From the NCBI GenBank assembly GCA_964554795.1, contig CAZKQB010000003.1:1-64000 (forward strand): DNA of 64,000 nt, given 5' to 3'. Below are positions 17,883 through 26,575 of the stretch, in pieces. Source of the DNA: SFHK01 sp964554795 (GTDB taxonomy: Bacteria; Bacillota; Clostridia; Christensenellales; Aristaeellaceae). The translations under genes were made by a program, and so were the position numbers. The notes under the pieces were generated by a model that was not told the origin of the DNA, did no database searches, and worked only from the letters and a program-made list of their open reading frames with translations. Numbering within the stretch: the stretch's first letter is position 1; each line of letters opens with the position of its first letter.

Positions 17883-20800
17883 TCAGGCTGGCTTGTCAGG
17901 CTCATAGGTTACCGGCAGGGTGGACTCCCCGCCGTGGCGATACCCGGGCTGCTCCATTTCCGGCGTATAGAATGCGCAGTGGAAGCGCTTGTCCGACTTG
18001 ATGCAATACAGCGCCTTGTCTGCCTTGCGCAGAAGCGATGCATAGGTGTCCATTCCGGTAACGCCCATTGCAGCACCCAGAGAAACGCGCAGCAGGAACT
18101 CGTCCTTTTCACCCAGTCGGATGCTTCCGATTTGCTCGGCCAGCGTTTCCAGCGTCTTTTCCACACGCATGCGATTTTGCGTGTTGCGCAGAAGCAGAAT
18201 GAATTCGTCGCCGCCATATCGTCCCACGATATCGCTGGGGCGAAAATACGTTTTGAGCAGTGCCGCCAGCTCGCGGATGGCGCGGTCGCCCTGCATGTGC
18301 CCCATGTTGTCATTGATCGTTTTCAGCTTGTCAATATCGACGATCACCAGCGTGACCGTTTCGCTGCTGCCCGAGCGGAATACGCGCTCGATCATGGCGT
18401 CGGCGGTTGCACGGTTGTACACATCCGTCATGCCATCCTTTTCGGCGCGCGCCAGAATATCCAGCTCCGCCAGCTTGTCCTCGTGAATGTCGCGAATCAT
18501 TACGGACGCGATCGTGTGCCCGGTAAAGCTGTCAACCACGCCCTCGATTGAGGCCCTTGCCCAGCGGAGGCTCCCGTTCCCGGTGCGAATGAGCGCTTCG
18601 ATTTCGTTTGGCTTGGTTCTGTCGGTAACAAAGGCAGCCGCGCTGCTGCGCGCGAAAAATGCGAGCACGCGCGCCTGATCCTCCGGCAGCACATAGGTCT
18701 GCACCATTCGGTGCATTTCCTGAGCGTAATCAAGCGCCCACTGGCCGCGATCCACGGGAAGCAGACTGCCGTCTGCGGTGATCAGGCGGTGCTCCTCGAT
18801 GTCCATCTCCATATACAGCCGCTCCGGACCGGGAATGGATTTCATCTGGCTGCGGAAGCGCAGATAGGCAAGCTCCTTTTCGTATGCGTCGGTAATGTCT
18901 TCTGAGCTGAACACCGCCTTTCGCGGCTGCCCGTCGATATCCAGAACCGAAACGAACTGAACCCGCTCCCAGTGCCATTCGCCGTTGGCGAGATGGATGT
19001 GGATAATCGCTTCCTTCTGCTTTTCGCCGTCCTTCAGTGCCTGAATCAGCTGGCTGAACACAATCGCCTGCCCGGTGTATTCGTCTCTCTGGCTTCTTTC
19101 GATGCAGGTAGAAAAGTTGGTCACCGTCTCCGGCAGCGCGTGACTGCGCGCGTACGCCGTTGGCAGCGTGATTGTGTCGGTCGCTACATCGTACAACGCC
19201 ACGGAGCCGCCCGTCTGCGCCATGGCGAGATGCGCGGCCTCCTCGATGACGTGCAGCTGATCCTCAATGTCCTCTGAATAAATAGCATAAATCAGCGCCT
19301 TGCCGTCGCCCACGCGCTCCAGTTCTGCATTCAGATACAGATGCGTGTAGCCGCCGCTTCCGTTTCGAATCCGCAGGGGCATATCCAGCGCGCGACGTCC
19401 GGCCATACCCTCGCGAATTTTTTCCCACATGCGCGGCCAGTCCTCCGGGTGAACAAACGTCTGCGCGTCATTGAGGTCTGTGCCGCTTGCAAGGCCGCCC
19501 AGCATGCGCAGAAGAGACTGATTGGCGTATCGCAGACGCAGCTCGTCGCCATCCACCTCATACATGCCTGCGCCGCAGGGAAGGTGGTTCAGAAGATCAC
19601 GGCGAATTTCCTCTGCACGCATTTCCTCGGTAATATCGGCAAAATAGCCGTTCAGATACTGCGTGCCGTCCGCATCCTGGGTCATGCGGTAAAACGCGTG
19701 CACCCACGCAGAGCTCCCGTCGCCGCATGCCAGGCGCAGCTGCATGCTGAACGTGCCGTCGCGCCGCTGCGCCATCTCCAGCAAATGCCGGAATTCGTTT
19801 GCGTCATCGGGCTTCACGCTCCAAAGCGCGTTCTCGCCGTACTTGCGCAAAAGCTCACTCCGCTCCATGCGCACGATGCGCGCGAAGCCATCGTTTATAT
19901 ATACCGGCTCCATGTGTTCGCCGTCCAGACGAATGCGCATGAATCCGCCGGGCATATCCTCCATGATGCGGGCCAGCAGCGCCTTTTCGGCGGAAAGGCG
20001 CTTTTTTAATCGGCTTCGTTCGAGAATTACGGTAACGTAATCGACCAGCGAGGCAAGATGATCGACGCGCCGGGGATGCCGCATTGATTCCGCCGCGTTG
20101 ACAAAGCCGTATAGCTGCCCGTCCAGAAACACCGGAACGGACATGATCGACGTGATGCCTACCCTGCGCAGAAGCTCAATTTCGCTTTTCCAGCTTGCGC
20201 CCAGCCGGTTTACATCGTCAACCAGCACATATTCGTTTTGCTCAAACGCACGGCTCCAATGTGGAATGGTCGCCATCGACACGCTCTCCACCGGTGGGTG
20301 ATGCTCTTCTCCGTCCGCCGCCATCGCGGCGCAGACAATCGATGCGCACTGCCGCTGCGTATCAATCTCATACAGATATACGTGGCGTGCGCCAAAGTAG
20401 GAGCACGCGTTTTCAAGCACGGCATGCATCGCCCTGTCGTCGTCGTTTTCAGAAAAAATCTCGCGACCGGTGCTGTTCAGCAAACGAAGCAGCTCCACGC
20501 GATCCTCAAAGCTTCGCTTTGCTTCTGCATGCCCGCTCAGGTTTACGACACCCACAAAATACGTGCGCTGTCCAAGCGCGCGCATGGACAGGCGCAAATG
20601 GGAAATGGACGGCGGCAGGCGGCTGAAATTCACTTCGCCCTCCGCCATGTCGCCGCTGCGCTCCGCCTTCTCAATCAGTCGATCGACCACGCATGCTTCG
20701 CTGTCGGTAAGCCGCTCGCGAACATTTTCACGGCATGCCTCCTCGGCGGTAAAAAAGCCGCCAAGCTCCTGTATGAACCTCTGGTTTACAAGCTTGAGCT

Positions 20801-20924
20801 GATAGGCGCCGTCCTCGTGCGTAAATATGCAGGCAGCCCCCATAAACGTATGAAACAGAACCGCAGCCGTTGAAGCCGGGTTCAAAAAATCAAGCCCATT
20901 CAATTCGTATGTTTGTCCGCCCAT
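17883..20924 (-). CDS. diguanylate cyclase with GAF and multiple PAS domains
   Basis: 1013 residues from the ATG at 20924, which has CGGAGG 5 bases before. The longer frame upstream is AT-rich and non-coding in appearance. Predicted order: an N-terminal PAS-like domain (about 1-150), GAF (about 155-315), four PAS/PAC segments (about 325-850, with repeated YFADITEE / YSEDIEDQ / FSSEDITD ends), then GGDEF (about 850-995). The active site GGDEF (about 902) and the inhibitory site RPSD five residues before it are intact, so it should make cyclic di-GMP with product inhibition. No membrane segment; a cytoplasmic multi-input sensor. Confidence 0.92.
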   Translation of the reverse strand: MGGQTYELNGLDFLNPASTAAVLFHTFMGAACIFTHEDGAYQLKLVNQRFIQELGGFFTAEEACRENVRERLTDSEACVVDRLIEKAERSGDMAEGEVNFSRLPPSISHLRLSMRALGQRTYFVGVVNLSGHAEAKRSFEDRVELLRLLNSTGREIFSENDDDRAMHAVLENACSYFGARHVYLYEIDTQRQCASIVCAAMAADGEEHHPPVESVSMATIPHWSRAFEQNEYVLVDDVNRLGASWKSEIELLRRVGITSIMSVPVFLDGQLYGFVNAAESMRHPRRVDHLASLVDYVTVILERSRLKKRLSAEKALLARIMEDMPGGFMRIRLDGEHMEPVYINDGFARIVRMERSELLRKYGENALWSVKPDDANEFRHLLEMAQRRDGTFSMQLRLACGDGSSAWVHAFYRMTQDADGTQYLNGYFADITEEMRAEEIRRDLLNHLPCGAGMYEVDGDELRLRYANQSLLRMLGGLASGTDLNDAQTFVHPEDWPRMWEKIREGMAGRRALDMPLRIRNGSGGYTHLYLNAELERVGDGKALIYAIYSEDIEDQLHVIEEAAHLAMAQTGGSVALYDVATDTITLPTAYARSHALPETVTNFSTCIERSQRDEYTGQAIVFSQLIQALKDGEKQKEAIIHIHLANGEWHWERVQFVSVLDIDGQPRKAVFSSEDITDAYEKELAYLRFRSQMKSIPGPERLYMEMDIEEHRLITADGSLLPVDRGQWALDYAQEMHRMVQTYVLPEDQARVLAFFARSSAAAFVTDRTKPNEIEALIRTGNGSLRWARASIEGVVDSFTGHTIASVMIRDIHEDKLAELDILARAEKDGMTDVYNRATADAMIERVFRSGSSETVTLVIVDIDKLKTINDNMGHMQGDRAIRELAALLKTYFRPSDIVGRYGGDEFILLLRNTQNRMRVEKTLETLAEQIGSIRLGEKDEFLLRVSLGAAMGVTGMDTYASLLRKADKALYCIKSDKRFHCAFYTPEMEQPGYRHGGESTLPVTYEPDKPA

Positions 20925-21393
20925 CGTGGCCTCCGTGTCCGTTTCAAACCGGGTGATGTAAGTATACCATATGGACGCGTACTTGTATAGCATAAAATAT
21001 GTGTGAAAATTTTGCGATTTTGCAGAAGCCTCTGCGTGCTTAATTCGAAGGAACCGGTCGGAAGCGGCCGCTGTCTGATGCAAGCAGAGAAATGCAGCTG
21101 ATATAAAAACTGAGTTTACGTTTTCTGCATGAATTTCTTGGGGAGTGTGGGCGGGAAAATGACGGGATAATTGATTAAAAAAACCGTATAGTCGGATAAA
21201 ATGGTGAACAGAAGAAGAATTTGCCACGAAAATGAGCAAATAAATCGGTTGAAATCGGCTCAAATTGGCAATTTTTCTTTCAAAATCTTGGCTTTTCGGA
21301 TTGACGCGGAGGCGATTAGAGGCTATAATATTTATGATAAACGCACATATAGTAAAAAAACAGAAAATGACATGAAAGCCAGGAGGAATTTCA
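20925..21393. promoter_or_regulatory. divergent intergenic region between cyclase and AAA+ genes
   Basis: 470 AT-rich bases. On the plus strand TTGACG (21301-21306), 17 bases, TATAAT (21324-21329) is a near-ideal promoter for the AAA+ gene, whose AGGAGG is at 21381-21386. On the minus strand TATACT at 20961-20966 is a candidate minus-10 for the cyclase gene. The middle part (about 21000-21290) has no recognisable gene. Confidence 0.7.
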
Positions 21394-23907
21394 ATGACTC
21401 TCCCGGGAAAGGTAACCATCGGATATCTGGAGGAAGACCTGCCGCAAAAGGCCTATTTTCGCATTAAGCCTCTGTTTGTAAGGGGGGATGGCGTTTTTGA
21501 GCGCGTCGAGGATGCATGCGGGGAATTCCCCGACGAGGGCGGCGTTCGCATTGTGCCGGACAAAAACGAGTCCAGCCGTTTTAAGGCGCGCATGCGCACG
21601 CTTGGCCGCTACTGTGCGCTGGATCTGCGTCAGCATCCTACGGAAAACGATAAAATCCGCCCCAACAAGAACTACAATCCCGACCGTGCCGAGTTCAATC
21701 GTAATATCGTGTATTCGGACGTTGTGACCGAGTGCCATACCGAGTGGCTGATGGAGGTTGTTCGGGCAGAGAAAACCGAAGAGGGCATTGTGCGCGCAAT
21801 TCTGCCCCGTCGCCCCGGCACGCGCCGGGTGGCCGTGGTGCTGGACGGCGAGGTTTCCGCGCCGTGGCATGCGCAGGCAGGCGAGGCGGAGAGCGAGTAT
21901 CGCTTTACGCTTGACACCGAGGCACAGGGCTTCCGCAAGCCGGTGACTGAGGCGGGCATTTATACCATCCCGCTGGCCGAGGGCGAGGAGACCGAGGTTA
22001 TCGTTCCGGATAATGAGACTGCGCCGAAGCCGGAACCGGAGCCGATTCGCGAGAACGCTGAGGCACCGAGGCAGCCGGCAGGCGAGGCGGCCGTGTTCGA
22101 AGGGAAGGCAGAAGAAACGAGCATGCCCGAGCCGGCGGCTGAAAGGCCTGAGCCGGAGATCGTGCCCGTGACGGCGGAGCCCGCGCCGGTGCGCCCGGCA
22201 ACGAGCGAGCCTGTGCCGGTGCGTCCGATTGTTGTGCCCGAGCCCGCGCCGGCACGTCCGAGTCCTGCGCCTGAGTTCGCGCGGCCGATCGCGCCTGCGC
22301 CCAGACCCATGCGGCCGGAAGCGCCCTCTGTGCGCGCGAATCCGCGTTTTTCTCCGCGCGAGGCGGCGCTGCTGGCGCAAACGGGTTTGAATCCGCGCCG
22401 CGGGCGCAGCCTGTCCGAGGTTGTGGACGATGGCTGGCGCAAGTCCCGCATCGATCAGCTGGGCGCGCCCGTGCCCGGAAATGCCGGTGGAAGGCCGGTG
22501 CTCAGCCCCATTGAGCGCGCTGCGGAAACGGCGAAAAGCGCGTGGGCGCTGCCGGAGGCACGGGACGGTCTTCTGGACGAGCTTTTGCGGATGGACGGCT
22601 TCGCCGATACGATGGCGCGCCGCTTCCGCGTTCCGCAGGCTGCGCCCGCGAGCAGCGCGCAGGTGGATGCGCTGAATTCGATTGAGGAGGAGCGTCTGCG
22701 CTTGCTTGGCGAGCTGGATGAGCTGCGCATTCGCCGCGTGGAAAAGCGCGCAGAGCTGATGAACGAGGTGCGCGAAACGCACGCGCAGGAAATTGCGCGC
22801 GAGGAAAAGCGCATAGAAACGCTGAAAAAGGAAGCCGAGGCGCGTCTGCGCGCGGCTGAGAGCGCACGTGCCGCGCAGGCAGAGGCCAACCGGGTGCTGA
22901 ATGGCGCATCGAAGGAGGGCTTTGAGGGTGATTTCCTTCGCTTTGCGATCAACTGTCGCGCTGCGGAGCTGATTCGCGGCTGGGATGGGATCGATCAGAG
23001 CGATTATGCGCGTAGCCCGGAGACCTATGAGCCGACGGCCGCGCAGATGGTCAGCGATGTGCGCCGGGCGTTTGAATGCGCCGGGCGGCCGCTGGACAAT
23101 GATGAGGCCGTGAACCTGCTCGTATGTCTGGCGCTGGGGCGCTTTACCGTGCTTTCCGGCCCCACGGGCTGCGGAAAGAGCTCGATGATTCGGCTGCTTG
23201 CCTCAGCGCTCGGCCTCACGGCGCCCGGCTCCCGCCGCTTTGCTTGTTTGGATGCGGATGTGAAGAACGTCCGCGAGGATGCGCGGTTTAAGGCGCTTAC
23301 GTGCTTTGAGGACGATCGTACGCTTCGCGTAGTCATGCTGGACGACGTGAACCGTACCGCGCAGGACGATCAATCCCGCGGTCTGCTTACCCGCTTTGAG
23401 GATGGCGAAAACGAATCCCTACGCGTGGTGATGACTGCGCTGGATGACCAGATTGGCTATCCGCTGGACGCTCGCCTGCTTGACCGCGCGTTCCTTGTGC
23501 GCCTGCCTGCGCCCGATGTGGGCACATGGCGCGCCGCGCAGCCCATGCCCGCGCCCGCGGAGAAAACGCCGTCGCTGGATGCGATTCGGCGTGCGTTCCA
23601 TCCGGCGACCGAGCTTCCCGGCGAGTTGGATGCGCGCGTTCATACGCTGCTTGAAAAGCTGAAGGCACTGCGCATTACCCTTTCTGCGCGCACGCTGGAG
23701 GATATGCATGCCTATTGCGCCGCAGCCGTTCCGCTGATGACGGCGGCCCCGAAGAAGGCGTTGGATTATGCCTTTGCACAGCGCGCCCTGCCGTATATCC
23801 TCGCCACGGCGAGGCTGGAAGCGCTGAGAAGACTGCCCGAGATACTGTGCGATATGCCGGTTTCGCTTGCGTTGCTTCATTGCCCGCTGCCGTTGCCGCC
23901 GCTGTAA
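21394..23907 (+). CDS. AAA+ ATPase with an unrecognised N-terminal domain, proline-rich linker and coiled coil
   Basis: 837 residues, no signal peptide or membrane segment. Residues 1-205 form a domain I do not recognise (KAYFRIKPLFVRGDGVFERV, then YNPDRAEFNRNIVYSDVV). Residues about 208-312 are a Pro/Glu/Ala-rich linker, about 429-502 a charged coiled coil, and about 560-837 an AAA+ module with Walker A GPTGCGKSS (about 588), Walker B VVMLDDVNRT (about 646) and a sensor segment YPLDARLLDRAFLV. The DDVNR form resembles McrB/MoxR-type ATPases. No McrC, nuclease or VWA partner is adjacent. It has its own promoter and terminator. Function unknown. Confidence 0.8.
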   Translation: MTLPGKVTIGYLEEDLPQKAYFRIKPLFVRGDGVFERVEDACGEFPDEGGVRIVPDKNESSRFKARMRTLGRYCALDLRQHPTENDKIRPNKNYNPDRAEFNRNIVYSDVVTECHTEWLMEVVRAEKTEEGIVRAILPRRPGTRRVAVVLDGEVSAPWHAQAGEAESEYRFTLDTEAQGFRKPVTEAGIYTIPLAEGEETEVIVPDNETAPKPEPEPIRENAEAPRQPAGEAAVFEGKAEETSMPEPAAERPEPEIVPVTAEPAPVRPATSEPVPVRPIVVPEPAPARPSPAPEFARPIAPAPRPMRPEAPSVRANPRFSPREAALLAQTGLNPRRGRSLSEVVDDGWRKSRIDQLGAPVPGNAGGRPVLSPIERAAETAKSAWALPEARDGLLDELLRMDGFADTMARRFRVPQAAPASSAQVDALNSIEEERLRLLGELDELRIRRVEKRAELMNEVRETHAQEIAREEKRIETLKKEAEARLRAAESARAAQAEANRVLNGASKEGFEGDFLRFAINCRAAELIRGWDGIDQSDYARSPETYEPTAAQMVSDVRRAFECAGRPLDNDEAVNLLVCLALGRFTVLSGPTGCGKSSMIRLLASALGLTAPGSRRFACLDADVKNVREDARFKALTCFEDDRTLRVVMLDDVNRTAQDDQSRGLLTRFEDGENESLRVVMTALDDQIGYPLDARLLDRAFLVRLPAPDVGTWRAAQPMPAPAEKTPSLDAIRRAFHPATELPGELDARVHTLLEKLKALRITLSARTLEDMHAYCAAAVPLMTAAPKKALDYAFAQRALPYILATARLEALRRLPEILCDMPVSLALLHCPLPLPPL

Positions 23908-23919
23908 ACGAAAAAATGG

Positions 23920-23962
23920 AACGCCCGCATCTGATTGCTTTTGATCAGATGCGGGCGTTTTT
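23920..23962. terminator. strong bidirectional terminator
   Basis: A stem of about 16 bp (AACGCCCGCATCTGAT with ATCAGATGCGGGCGTT) followed by TTTTT on the plus strand and preceded by AAAAAA, so it can end both the AAA+ and the converging SpoIIE-like transcripts. Confidence 0.88.
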
Positions 23963-24157
23963 GTGATGGGCGGGAATGCTTGTGCCGGGGCGGTTTTATT
24001 GAAAGATGGAAAGGTTTACTGCTTGCCTCCAAAGGGGATAGGAGTAAGCAGGCGACTGCCGTGAATATGGATGCGCAGCTCTGCGCGTCTTTTTTGCCGG
24101 AGAGAGCCAATGGTACGGAGCTGCGCGTCTTCCTTCGATAGCGGAGGCGCGAATGGG

Positions 24158-25753
24158 CTACGGCCCGGTGGCGGCGTCGGGCTGGTTAGCGTCGGGGTCG
24201 TCTGGGAGGAGATCCGGCGGAGCGGGGGCGCGTTCGAGCAGGGGGCTACGCTTTCGGATTCTGGCGCATAGGATGCTCATATCGTCCGGGCGCGCGGCGC
24301 GGCTGCGGGACTGGGCTTCCTTGAGTGCTGCAGTGCAGAATGCGGCGGGAGAAAGGTCGCCTATGGTCTGGAACCATGCTTCCGCGGCGGGCTCGCCGCC
24401 CAGCGCGTTTACGAGGCCGTCCGTCGCCATGATGATGGCGTCGCCGGGACGCAGGCGCGCGGAAGCGACCGACGGGGCGGCCTCGGCTACAATGCCTACC
24501 GGCAGGGATGCGCCCTCGATACGCTTTGCCGTGCGCCCACGCAGGAGCCACGTTGGCTCGCTTCCGCACTTGTGAAAACGCGCCGTTCCCATCACGGGGT
24601 CGATTTCGCATACGTCGAGCGTTGAGAAGGCCTCGCGTCCGCCGTCGGTCAGTCGGTTAATGGCGCGATAGGCGGTAAATTCGTTCAGGCCGCATTCCAG
24701 GAATTCGCGCGCCAGCGCCAGCGCCCGGCGGGACAGCCTGCGCGCACCTTCGCCGGTTCCCATGCCATCGGCCAGCAGCAGAATGACGCGGCCGTCCGGC
24801 GCTTTTTCGATTGCGCCGGTATCGCCGCATGCGCCGCCGCCCGGGGAAGCATGCCGCCGGGAGGCCGTCACGCTTAGTCTGGCGCGCAGAGATGGCTGCG
24901 AGGATAGAAGCTGCATGCGTACCCCTGCGGAGAAGCACTCCGGAATCAGCGGATGCGCGACGGCTGCGCTCAGCATGAATGCGGCGCGCACGTCCCAACC
25001 GAAATAATATGAAAGCGGAACGCCGATCAGAAACGTGAGCGCGCGTGCCCACGCGCCCACGGCCCACAGCGCACCCGCGCATCCGGAGGAAATCAGCAGA
25101 AGTGCGGGCATCAGCGCGCTTTGTCCCTCAATCAGCAGGCCGGCACCGGCGGTGAACGCACCCAGCGCGCCTGCGCCGACGCCACCGCCGGAGAGCGTGA
25201 GTGCAAGCAGACCTGCGGCAAACAACCCCGCAGGCTCCCACAGCCGGGTCAGACCCGCCACGAGAACGGCGGCGGTGAAGTGCAGGGCAACGCGCTCGTC
25301 GGCAGACGGCGTTCGCGTTTGCAGACAGCTTCGCCGGAAAAGCAGCGTCAGCACAGGGGCGACAGCCATGGCCAAAAGCGCTGACAGAAGCGCCGTCGTC
25401 AGCGGGTAGAAGCCCCGATCCAGCTGGCGCGCAGCCGCAGGGAGCAGGCAGCCGATGCCGCCGCTCAGCGCCGAAAAGGCTTCGCAGTGTGCAGGGCGCA
25501 GCCGAATCAGGACGCGGGCGAGGATGTATGCGAGCGCGCAGCCCAGAAACGCCCCGGGGTCGCCAGCCAGCAGGCAGCCGCAGAGCGCGCCCGGGAGCAC
25601 GGCGACCGGCGAGGTGTCCGCCGCGCCCGACGCCGCAGCCAGCCCCGCTGCGAAGGGAGCGGCCCATGGAACCGGCGTGAGGATACCGAATAACAGCCCG
25701 GCAAGGTTGCCGGGGACGAGCTTCCATTCCCGTGTGCGCAGATGCAAATTCAT
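24158..25753 (-). CDS. spoIIE: SpoIIE-like membrane serine phosphatase
   Basis: 531 residues from the ATG at 25753 (AGGAGG 8 bases before). The N-terminal ~280 residues are almost all hydrophobic membrane helices; the C-terminal part is a PP2C/SpoIIE phosphatase with the first metal loop LLADGMGTGEGARR (about 328) and the last DDMSI motif (about 490). In Bacillus, SpoIIE dephosphorylates SpoIIAA and thereby activates sigma-F in the forespore. Bacillus SpoIIE is over 800 residues; here the central regulatory region between membrane and phosphatase parts is very short. It implies a sporulation or sporulation-derived programme. Confidence 0.87.
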   Translation of the reverse strand: MNLHLRTREWKLVPGNLAGLLFGILTPVPWAAPFAAGLAAASGAADTSPVAVLPGALCGCLLAGDPGAFLGCALAYILARVLIRLRPAHCEAFSALSGGIGCLLPAAARQLDRGFYPLTTALLSALLAMAVAPVLTLLFRRSCLQTRTPSADERVALHFTAAVLVAGLTRLWEPAGLFAAGLLALTLSGGGVGAGALGAFTAGAGLLIEGQSALMPALLLISSGCAGALWAVGAWARALTFLIGVPLSYYFGWDVRAAFMLSAAVAHPLIPECFSAGVRMQLLSSQPSLRARLSVTASRRHASPGGGACGDTGAIEKAPDGRVILLLADGMGTGEGARRLSRRALALAREFLECGLNEFTAYRAINRLTDGGREAFSTLDVCEIDPVMGTARFHKCGSEPTWLLRGRTAKRIEGASLPVGIVAEAAPSVASARLRPGDAIIMATDGLVNALGGEPAAEAWFQTIGDLSPAAFCTAALKEAQSRSRAARPDDMSILCARIRKRSPLLERAPAPPDLLPDDPDANQPDAATGP

Positions 25754-25967
25754 ATGCCTGTCCTCCTGTAATGCCACAAGCATATGCATATTCACTCGTT
25801 AAAATACCATTCAAAACGTCGAATTTCAGACAAGTTCACTGGTTTGTCCAAAAATTGGGCATTTTTGCCTGTGCGCCCGGTTTTTGAACGGGCGGCTACG
25901 TTTGCCCGTTTTCGGAACGGCGGCGGCTCGCTATACTATAAGCTACTGACGAGAGGAGGTGGCATTT

Positions 25968-26567
25968 GTGTCGACATTCAAAACCGTACGCACCGCGAAG
26001 GTCAGCTACATCGTGATGTCGGTGCTGTTCTGCGTGCTGGGCGTTGTTCTGTTGGCTGCGCATGATTTGTCTGTTTCTGTGCTGGGCGTGCTGGTTGGAG
26101 CAATGCTGATTGCCTTTGGCATCGTGAAGCTGATCGGCTATTTTTCCAGAGACCTGTACCGGCTGGCGTTTCAATTTGATTTGGCACTGGGAATTTTTCT
26201 GATCGTGCTTGGAATGATCATTCTTCTGAATCCGAACCGTGCCATGACGTTCCTATGCCTGATGCTGGGCATTGCCATCATGGCCGACGGCCTGTTTAAG
26301 CTGCAGACGGCACTGGACGCGCGTCGCTTCGGCTTGCGCTCGTGGGGGCTGATTCTGGCGTTCGCGCTGCTCACCGGTGCAATTGGCGGCCTGCTGGCAG
26401 CACGTCCGGCAGAGAGCGTGCACACGTTGACGATCCTCCTCGGGCTGTCGGTGCTGTTTGAGGGCCTGATGAATCTATGCGTCGCGCTGTTCGCGGTTAA
26501 GATCATCCGTCAGGAGCAGCCCGAGGTTGTGGAAACATGGTTCGAGAGAGAAAAGGAAGAAAGGTAG
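25968..26567 (+). CDS. DUF308/HdeD-like multi-spanning membrane protein
   Basis: 199 residues with about six hydrophobic segments arranged as three similar pairs (MSVLFCVLGVVLLAA, LALGIFLIVLGMIILL, LTILLGLSVLFEGLMN), the pattern of HdeD/DUF308 proteins. The GTG at 25968 is chosen because AGGAGGT ends 7 bases before; an earlier in-frame GTG overlaps that site. The charged C-terminus WFEREKEER is cytoplasmic. It begins a three-gene operon with the MMPL transporter, 8 bases apart. Role unknown; family members have been tied to acid or membrane stress. Confidence 0.75.
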   Translation: MSTFKTVRTAKVSYIVMSVLFCVLGVVLLAAHDLSVSVLGVLVGAMLIAFGIVKLIGYFSRDLYRLAFQFDLALGIFLIVLGMIILLNPNRAMTFLCLMLGIAIMADGLFKLQTALDARRFGLRSWGLILAFALLTGAIGGLLAARPAESVHTLTILLGLSVLFEGLMNLCVALFAVKIIRQEQPEVVETWFEREKEER

Positions 26568-26575
26568 GATTGCGT

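Noticed and set aside
21391..22782. 463-codon minus-strand open frame opposite the AAA+ gene
   Set aside because: It mirrors the proline-rich linker, has low-complexity Arg/His content and no start signals.
24017..24052. hairpin near the SpoIIE stop codon as a second terminator
   Set aside because: Mismatched stem and no T-tract; the stronger hairpin at 23920 already serves.
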